Assembly (NCBI RefSeq): GCF_013179805.1
Contig: NZ_SRRZ01000183.1
Coordinates: forward strand, 1-10,322
Origin: Microcoleus asticus IPMA8
Lineage (GTDB): Bacteria > Cyanobacteriota > Cyanobacteriia > Cyanobacteriales > Microcoleaceae
Direction: 5' to 3'
Length of the DNA: 10,322 bases
The notes under the pieces: generated by a model
The model's database searches: none
What the model was told of the DNA's origin: nothing
What the model saw: only the letters and a program-made list of their open reading frames with translations
Position numbers and translations under genes: made by a program
In this document: positions 6,476 through 10,322 of the stretch, piece after piece
Numbering within the stretch: the stretch's first letter is position 1
Layout: each line of letters opens with the position of its first letter

Positions 6476-6592
6476 GATATTGGTCTAATTTGTCGATCTG
6501 CCGAGAGTGGAATTTTTACCTTGGGGGCGGGCATAATCACCACCCCACAAGATTCTTAAGATTTTTCCCGATGCAAATCTTGAGGTTTTTTT
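6458..6592 (+). ncRNA. candidate small RNA, about 135 nt
   Basis: A promoter-like pair (6423-6451) and an intrinsic terminator (6555-6592) bracket a plus-strand stretch that lies between genes encoded on the minus strand. Within it TTGGGGGCGGG (6521-6531) and CCACCCCACAA (6540-6550) can pair with one bulge and one mismatch around an eight-base loop. I recognise no known family (not Yfr1, 6S, tmRNA, SRP RNA or RNase P RNA). The alternative is that the hairpins simply mark the 3' end of ribH on the other strand. Confidence 0.35.
6555..6592 (+). terminator. intrinsic terminator reading on the plus strand
   Basis: CTTAAGATTT (6555-6564) pairs with AAATCTTGAG (6575-6584): ten pairs with one G-U, around a ten-base loop, followed by GTTTTTTT. 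The T-run is on the plus strand, where there is no upstream protein gene. An alternative pairing uses CAAGATT (6548-6554) with AATCTTG (6576-6582). The stem also lies 26 bases beyond the ribH stop, but on that strand it lacks a T-run. Confidence 0.6.
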
Positions 6593-6617
6593 AGCTTAAA
6601 AATACTGCTAGCCGAAC

Positions 6618-7208
6618 TTACAAGGGGATTTGATCGGACGATACATCGGGGGCGAGCGCCAGACTTGGTTCGCCCGATAGCACTTGACCAGCAGACCCAC
6701 TAGCTAATTGACCGTAAGAGTTTACGCCCAAATCATTAACTTGACGCATCAAAGTGCTCATTTCCAAAGCACTCATCGCATAATTCCAGCCCAAATTGCT
6801 TTTAATTCCGGCCCTTTCCAAAGCTTGCTGCATCGTGTCAGTCGTCACCACCCCAAAAATCACCGGCACCCCTGTCTGAAAAGCAGCAGCAGCAATTCCC
6901 TTAGCAACCTCACCAGCCACAAAATCGAAATGAGGAGTTTGGCCCCGAATTACCGCACCCAGACAAATTACCGCATCGTAGCGACGAGAAAGAGCAGCTT
7001 GACGAGCAATCAAAGGAATCTCAAAACATCCCGGAACCCAATAAAAATCAACTTGATTACCGTGAGGATTGATATCAACTCCGTGGCGTTTCAAACAATC
7101 TTGACATCCTTCCAAAAGTTTGTTTACAATCATATCGTTAAAACGACCGATGACTATAGCAAACCGCAAAGATTCTGTTTGAGTAAAAGTTCCCTCGTAA
7201 ACAGTCAT
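6618..7208 (-). CDS. ribH: 6,7-dimethyl-8-ribityllumazine synthase
   Basis: RibH makes 6,7-dimethyl-8-ribityllumazine from 5-amino-6-ribitylaminouracil and 3,4-dihydroxy-2-butanone 4-phosphate, the penultimate step of riboflavin synthesis. Seen in the sequence are GRFND (21-25), PGCFEIP (59-65), GAVIRGQTPHFDFV (84-97) with the catalytic His at 93, VPVIFGVVTTDT (114-125), and ERAG (131-134) with the phosphate-binding Arg at 132. At 196 residues it is longer than the usual ~155. The extra ~35 residues are a C-terminal Ser/Gly/Ala-rich tail after about 160, outside the catalytic core. The start has no Shine-Dalgarno. A heptamer array begins nine bases upstream. It lies downstream of psbZ on the same strand, an order also found in Synechocystis. 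RibH usually forms 60-mer or pentamer shells; the assembly here is unknown. Confidence 0.93.
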   Translation of the reverse strand: MTVYEGTFTQTESLRFAIVIGRFNDMIVNKLLEGCQDCLKRHGVDINPHGNQVDFYWVPGCFEIPLIARQAALSRRYDAVICLGAVIRGQTPHFDFVAGEVAKGIAAAAFQTGVPVIFGVVTTDTMQQALERAGIKSNLGWNYAMSALEMSTLMRQVNDLGVNSYGQLASGSAGQVLSGEPSLALAPDVSSDQIPL

Positions 7209-7216
7209 AGTGTTCT

Positions 7217-7249
7217 AGTTTAGATTTTAGGTTTTAGATTTTAGATTTT
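7217..7249. repeat. tandem heptamer AGATTTT array
   Basis: Four consecutive heptamers at 7222-7249 read AGATTTT, AGGTTTT, AGATTTT, AGATTTT, after a partial AGTTT (7217-7221). Short tandemly repeated heptamers (STRR) are characteristic of filamentous cyanobacteria. This one lies within ten bases of the ribH start, in its presumed leader. Confidence 0.7.
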
Positions 7250-7377
7250 TGTTTGTGAGAAGGCAAAAGTCAGAAAGTAGCAGCATCTCATCTGAATCTC
7301 AAGTGCAAAAACATACAGGGTCGCGCGGTCTGGAAAATTCCTAGCTTCTGCCGAATGCCTTTCAATCGCTGGTGAAT

Positions 7378-7405
7378 GCCTTCATCCTTCTATCTTTTAC
7401 CTTCT
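7378..7405. repeat. degenerate heptamer array in the psbZ-ribH spacer
   Basis: Read on the minus strand, 7405 to 7378 divides into the heptads AGAAGGT, AAAAGAT, AGAAGGA, TGAAGGC. This is a purine-rich decayed tandem repeat with the same seven-base period, and similar composition, to the GGAAGAA arrays near the right end. It begins 24 bases after the psbZ stop. Confidence 0.45.
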
Positions 7406-7428
7406 TTATTCGATAGGGTTGGGTGAAA

Positions 7429-7620
7429 TTAAACGACTAAAAAGTTCAATACACCCACTGCAATAACCAGCAAAAACCAGAGGCCAGATCCAGCATAAAT
7501 CAGGGATTTAGACTGATTCCAGTTTTGGGGAGAGGCATAAGCAACTGGCACGCCAACGACCATTACAAAAGACAGCAGTACCAGACCCAGTAAAACCACT
7601 TGAAACAAAATTGATAACAT
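7429..7620 (-). CDS. psbZ: photosystem II protein PsbZ
   Basis: PsbZ (Ycf9) is a small thylakoid membrane subunit at the edge of the PSII core, near CP43. It helps stabilise peripheral subunits and energy coupling. The protein is 63 residues, matching the family. It has two hydrophobic helices (about 3-27 and 38-61) joined by the polar loop SPQNWNQSKS, a PsbZ hallmark. The open frame extends 23 residues further upstream. I choose the internal Met at 7618-7620 because a strong Shine-Dalgarno, AAAGGAG (7626-7632), sits five bases before it and the longer N-terminus is foreign to PsbZ. ribH follows 220 bases downstream on the same strand. Confidence 0.95.
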   Translation of the reverse strand: MLSILFQVVLLGLVLLSFVMVVGVPVAYASPQNWNQSKSLIYAGSGLWFLLVIAVGVLNFLVV

Positions 7621-7936
7621 CTTTTCTCCTTTCGATATAACCGTGCGTTGATCGGAAATAGTTTCCCAGAACCGAAAAAAATCTTCCAAATTCTAGTTTT
7701 TGACAGTTTCCCGATAGTCGATCGAGAAATTGTCGGTTGATTGATACGAAAGAACCAGTGCAAATTCGGGCGTTGCGCGAACAGGCGTCAGCGGCTCTTG
7801 AGATTTCGATCAATTTTATCATTGTTCGCTACACGACAGAAAACTGGAAAGGTTAAGTTAAAGCCCGATCGACACATCCGGTTTCAGAGGGCGAGAAATT
7901 GCTACTGTTTGAGTTAGAGATGCGGGATGTTCGACT
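7621..7936. other. divergent intergenic region (psbZ / tRNA nucleotidyltransferase)
   Basis: Both promoters should lie in these 316 bases. Apart from the psbZ Shine-Dalgarno I see only an inverted repeat GACAGTTTC (7702-7710) / GAAATTGTC (7726-7734), nine pairs with one G-T. A TATCAT on the plus strand (7817-7822) lacks a correctly spaced -35. TTGACA at 7700-7705 lacks a matching -10. No gene is supported. Confidence 0.5.
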
Positions 7937-10322
7937 ATGGACTTAGTTTTGTGCCACACAACAGCAGATTTTGACGCCTTGGGTGCGGCGGTGGGACTTT
8001 GCGTGCTGCGCCCAGGTAGCAGGATCGTACTTACTGGCGGGTCTCACCCGACGGTGCGGGATTTTTTGGCGCTACACCGCGACGAGTACCCGCTGATTGA
8101 ACGCCGATCGGTCAATCCCCAACAAATTCGATCGATTACTATAGTTGATGCCTCCCAGCGCGATCGTTTGGGAAAAGCCGCCGAGTGGCTGGATTTGCCA
8201 CACCTGAGCGAAATTGCTGTTTTCGACCACCACCTAGAGGCGCATTCAGACATCCCCGCTACTGTTAGCCAAATCGAAGCAGTCGGAGCCAGCACGACAT
8301 TAATTGTCGAAAAGCTCAAAAATCAAGCAGAGAACAGCGACACACCCTTCCGCCTTCTCCCTTCGGAAGCAACAGTAATGGCCCTCGGCATCCACGTCGA
8401 TACAGGTTCCCTCACCTTTGAGGGCGCAACTGCGCGAGATGCAATAGCTTTGGCCTGGTTGATGGAACAAGGAGCGAGTTTGGGGGTAATCGCTGAATAT
8501 GTAGAACCCGGTTTATCTCCTCAATTGCAAGATTTGCTCAGAGAAGCGCTGAATAATTTGCGATCGGAAACTTTGCACGGTTACAGCGTAGCTTGGGTGC
8601 TGCTATCTACTGAATCTTACGTTCCCGGACTTTCTTCGCTGGCTTCTCGCTTGCTCGATTTGACTGAAACCGATGCTCTGCTTTTAGGTAATGTTTATAA
8701 ATTGAGCGAAAACGAAAACAACCGCAACATCGATCCCGAATCGCCAGTTTCCAATCGATTAACTATTATCGGTCGATCGCGCATCGAAGGAACAAACCTC
8801 AGCGAATTGTTCAAACCCTTCGGCGGCGGAGGTCACGCCCGCGCCGCTTCCCTCGCCACCCGCGATGTTGACCCCTTGCTGACTTTAAATCAGTTAGCTG
8901 ACGAACTCAAAGCTCAAATTCCCCACCCTCCGACAGCGCGCGAATTAATGTCGTCTCCCGTGCGGAGTATTCGCCCGGAAACATCGGTGGGGGAAGCTCA
9001 CCGTATCCTCCTACGTTACGGACATTCGGGGCTTTCTGTGGTCGATGCGGGCGATCGGCTCGCCGGCATTATCTCGCGCCGCGACATTGACATTGCCCTA
9101 CACCACGGTTTCAGTCACGCCCCGGTGAAGGGTTACATGACTCCGCAGCTAAAAACGATCGCCCCGGATACCTTACTGCCAGAAATTGAATCTTTAATGG
9201 TGACATACGATATCGGGCGCTTGCCAGTATTGGAAAACGGTCAACTGGTAGGAATTGTGACCCGGACTGACGTGTTGCGGGAATTGCACCAGCAAAAAGC
9301 GCGAGACAGGGGAAGCAGTGCAAAATTTTCTGATTGTCCTGTGCCCGAATCGGTTGAGCAATTGTTGCGATCGCGCATCAGTCCAGAATTATGGCAATTA
9401 TTGTCGATCGCGGCCAATCTTGCCCAACAGCGCGGCTGGCAACTTTATCTAGTTGGTGGAGCCGTCCGGGATTTACTCTTAGCGACCGATGATAAACTGG
9501 CGCTAACTGATATTGATTTGGTTGTGGATGGAAAGTGCGGTTCCGACGATTCCGGTGCTGGTGTCGAGTTAGCTTCATCGCTGCAAAAATTATATCCGGG
9601 ATCGCGTTTGGACGTTCACGGTCAATTTCAAACCGCCGCACTTTTGTGGCACAAAGACTCTCCTTTTGGCTCCCTGTGGGTCGATATCGCGACTGCTCGT
9701 ACTGAATTTTATCCTTATCCGGCTGCAAATCCTGAAGTTGAAGCGAGTTCGATTCGCCAAGATTTGTACCGCAGGGATTTTACAATTAATGCGCTGGCTG
9801 TGCGGTTGGGTGTTCCTCGCAGCGGCCAATTGTTAGATTTTTTTTGCGGTTTGTTGGACTTGGAAGCGAAGCAAATTCGAGTTTTGCACGCCAACAGTTT
9901 TATCGAAGATCCGACGCGAATTTATCGCGCTGTGCGGTTTGCGGTGCGGTTGGGATTTGAAATTGAGCCGCAGACGGAAGGATATATCCGCCACGCTTTG
10001 GCCAGCGGGATTTATTACCGAATTCAGGGGGAAAACGGGCGAGCTCCGGCTTTGGAAACTCGGCTCAAAAGCGAATTAAAATACATTTTGCAAGCTCCTT
10101 ACTGGAAAGTTGCTTTGCAAATGCTGGGAGATTTGCAGGCTTTGCGCTGCATTCATCCTAGTTTGGAGTTGGATCGGGAGTTGTGGCGGCAACTGCGTTT
10201 GCTCGATCGGTGTTTGAAGGGAAGAAGGAAGAAGGAAGAAGGAAGTTCGGCAACGGATTCTGTAACGGATGTAACGGATGTCAGGAAAAAGAAAGAAGAA
10301 AGAAGGAAGAAGGAAGAAGGAA
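7937..10322 (+). CDS. DHH-CBS-CBS tRNA nucleotidyltransferase (A-adding type), 3' end outside window
   Basis: This open frame of at least 795 codons runs off the right edge. Domains in order: a DHH phosphoesterase (TTADFDALGAA near the N-terminus, IVDAS, DHH at 97-99, VDTGS) with a DHHA1-like end (FGGGGHARAAS, 295-305); two CBS domains (about 335-392 and 398-455); and a class II poly(A)-polymerase/CCA-adding head. The head has LVGGAVRDLL (GG 507-508), the metal-binding D525-I-D527, RRDFTINAL (612-620) and DPTRIYRAVRF (658-668). This layout matches the long A-adding enzymes of Aquifex and cyanobacteria, which add the last A of tRNA CCA after a separate CC-adding enzyme. A-only specificity is inferred. 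An in-frame TGA at 7910 and the N-terminal DHH motif fix ATG 7937; its Shine-Dalgarno is weak. Near residue 761, after LRLLDRCL, the frame enters charged heptamer-repeat sequence. Confidence 0.85.
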   Translation, partial: MDLVLCHTTADFDALGAAVGLCVLRPGSRIVLTGGSHPTVRDFLALHRDEYPLIERRSVNPQQIRSITIVDASQRDRLGKAAEWLDLPHLSEIAVFDHHLEAHSDIPATVSQIEAVGASTTLIVEKLKNQAENSDTPFRLLPSEATVMALGIHVDTGSLTFEGATARDAIALAWLMEQGASLGVIAEYVEPGLSPQLQDLLREALNNLRSETLHGYSVAWVLLSTESYVPGLSSLASRLLDLTETDALLLGNVYKLSENENNRNIDPESPVSNRLTIIGRSRIEGTNLSELFKPFGGGGHARAASLATRDVDPLLTLNQLADELKAQIPHPPTARELMSSPVRSIRPETSVGEAHRILLRYGHSGLSVVDAGDRLAGIISRRDIDIALHHGFSHAPVKGYMTPQLKTIAPDTLLPEIESLMVTYDIGRLPVLENGQLVGIVTRTDVLRELHQQKARDRGSSAKFSDCPVPESVEQLLRSRISPELWQLLSIAANLAQQRGWQLYLVGGAVRDLLLATDDKLALTDIDLVVDGKCGSDDSGAGVELASSLQKLYPGSRLDVHGQFQTAALLWHKDSPFGSLWVDIATARTEFYPYPAANPEVEASSIRQDLYRRDFTINALAVRLGVPRSGQLLDFFCGLLDLEAKQIRVLHANSFIEDPTRIYRAVRFAVRLGFEIEPQTEGYIRHALASGIYYRIQGENGRAPALETRLKSELKYILQAPYWKVALQMLGDLQALRCIHPSLELDRELWRQLRLLDRCLKGRRKKEEGSSATDSVTDVTDVRKKKEERRKKEEG
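10220..10245 (+). repeat. GGAAGAA heptamer array inside the coding frame
   Basis: Three exact GGAAGAA units (10220-10240) and a partial GGAAG follow. They are translated as G-R-R-K-K-E-E-G (762-769). The array interrupts what should be an ordinary helical C-terminal domain of the tRNA nucleotidyltransferase. Confidence 0.75.
10284..10322 (+). repeat. second GGAAGAA-type heptamer array, reaching the window edge
   Basis: The successive heptads are GGAAAAA, GAAAGAA, GAAAGAA, GGAAGAA, GGAAGAA, then GGAA at the edge, so the array probably continues. It is separated from the first by 38 bases (10246-10283) containing GTAACGGAT twice in tandem. The frame stays open throughout. Confidence 0.75.

Noticed and set aside
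7621..7689. 23-residue N-terminal extension of the psbZ frame
   Set aside because: A strong Shine-Dalgarno sits directly before the internal Met, and the shorter product has the normal PsbZ length.
7700..7705. perfect TTGACA as a -35 for the plus-strand gene at 7937
   Set aside because: No -10-like hexamer occurs 16-18 bp downstream, and the distance to the gene is large.
9740..9760. tRNA T-arm-like GTTCGATTC
   Set aside because: It lies inside the nucleotidyltransferase coding frame, and no acceptor or anticodon stem fits around it. No tRNA was found in the window.
10220..10322. CRISPR-like array
   Set aside because: The repeat unit is seven bases in direct tandem without spacers, so it is a simple tandem repeat.

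Overview
The window reads as a chromosomal segment of a filamentous cyanobacterium, probably of the Oscillatoria/Microcoleus kind (inferred). It encodes PsbZ, a photosystem II subunit, and a ferredoxin-type divinyl-chlorophyllide reductase (BciB). The cyanobacterial HIP1 octamer GCGATCGC occurs at 1201, 1671, 2228, 2389, 2777, 2783, 3046 and 9367. Tandem heptamer repeats (STRR-like) occur in three places. The gene pairs psbZ-ribH and rimO-crhR are neighbours in other cyanobacteria, including Synechocystis.

Layout, left to right. 1-187: two inverted repeats, one MITE-like. 188-1390 (-): bciB. 1391-1710: divergent intergenic region. 1711-2271 (+): small exported or membrane-anchored protein with an internal duplication, function unknown. 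2407-2667 (-): 86-residue acidic protein, unknown. 2761-2830: double hairpin ending the helicase transcript, including a 32-bp perfect palindrome. 2838-4322 (-): CrhR-type DEAD-box RNA helicase. 4323-5095: 773-base, highly structured spacer between rimO and crhR. 5096-6406 (-): rimO. 6407-6617: back-to-back promoters and a candidate plus-strand small RNA with its own terminator. 6618-7208 (-): ribH. 7209-7428: spacer with two heptamer arrays. 7429-7620 (-): psbZ. 7621-7936: divergent spacer. 7937 to the right edge (+): open-ended DHH-CBS-CBS-nucleotidyltransferase fusion of the A-adding tRNA nucleotidyltransferase type. Its reading frame runs into GGAAGAA heptamer arrays near the edge.

Most genes are core metabolism: chlorophyll and flavin synthesis, PSII, ribosome modification, RNA remodelling and tRNA 3'-end maintenance. 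There is no CRISPR array, transposase, phage gene, tRNA or rRNA. The least explained features lie between genes and in the repeat-invaded end of the tRNA nucleotidyltransferase. These are the structured rimO-crhR spacer, the promoter-plus-terminator unit upstream of rimO, an operator-like dyad near 4984-5024, and heptamer repeats translated in frame.
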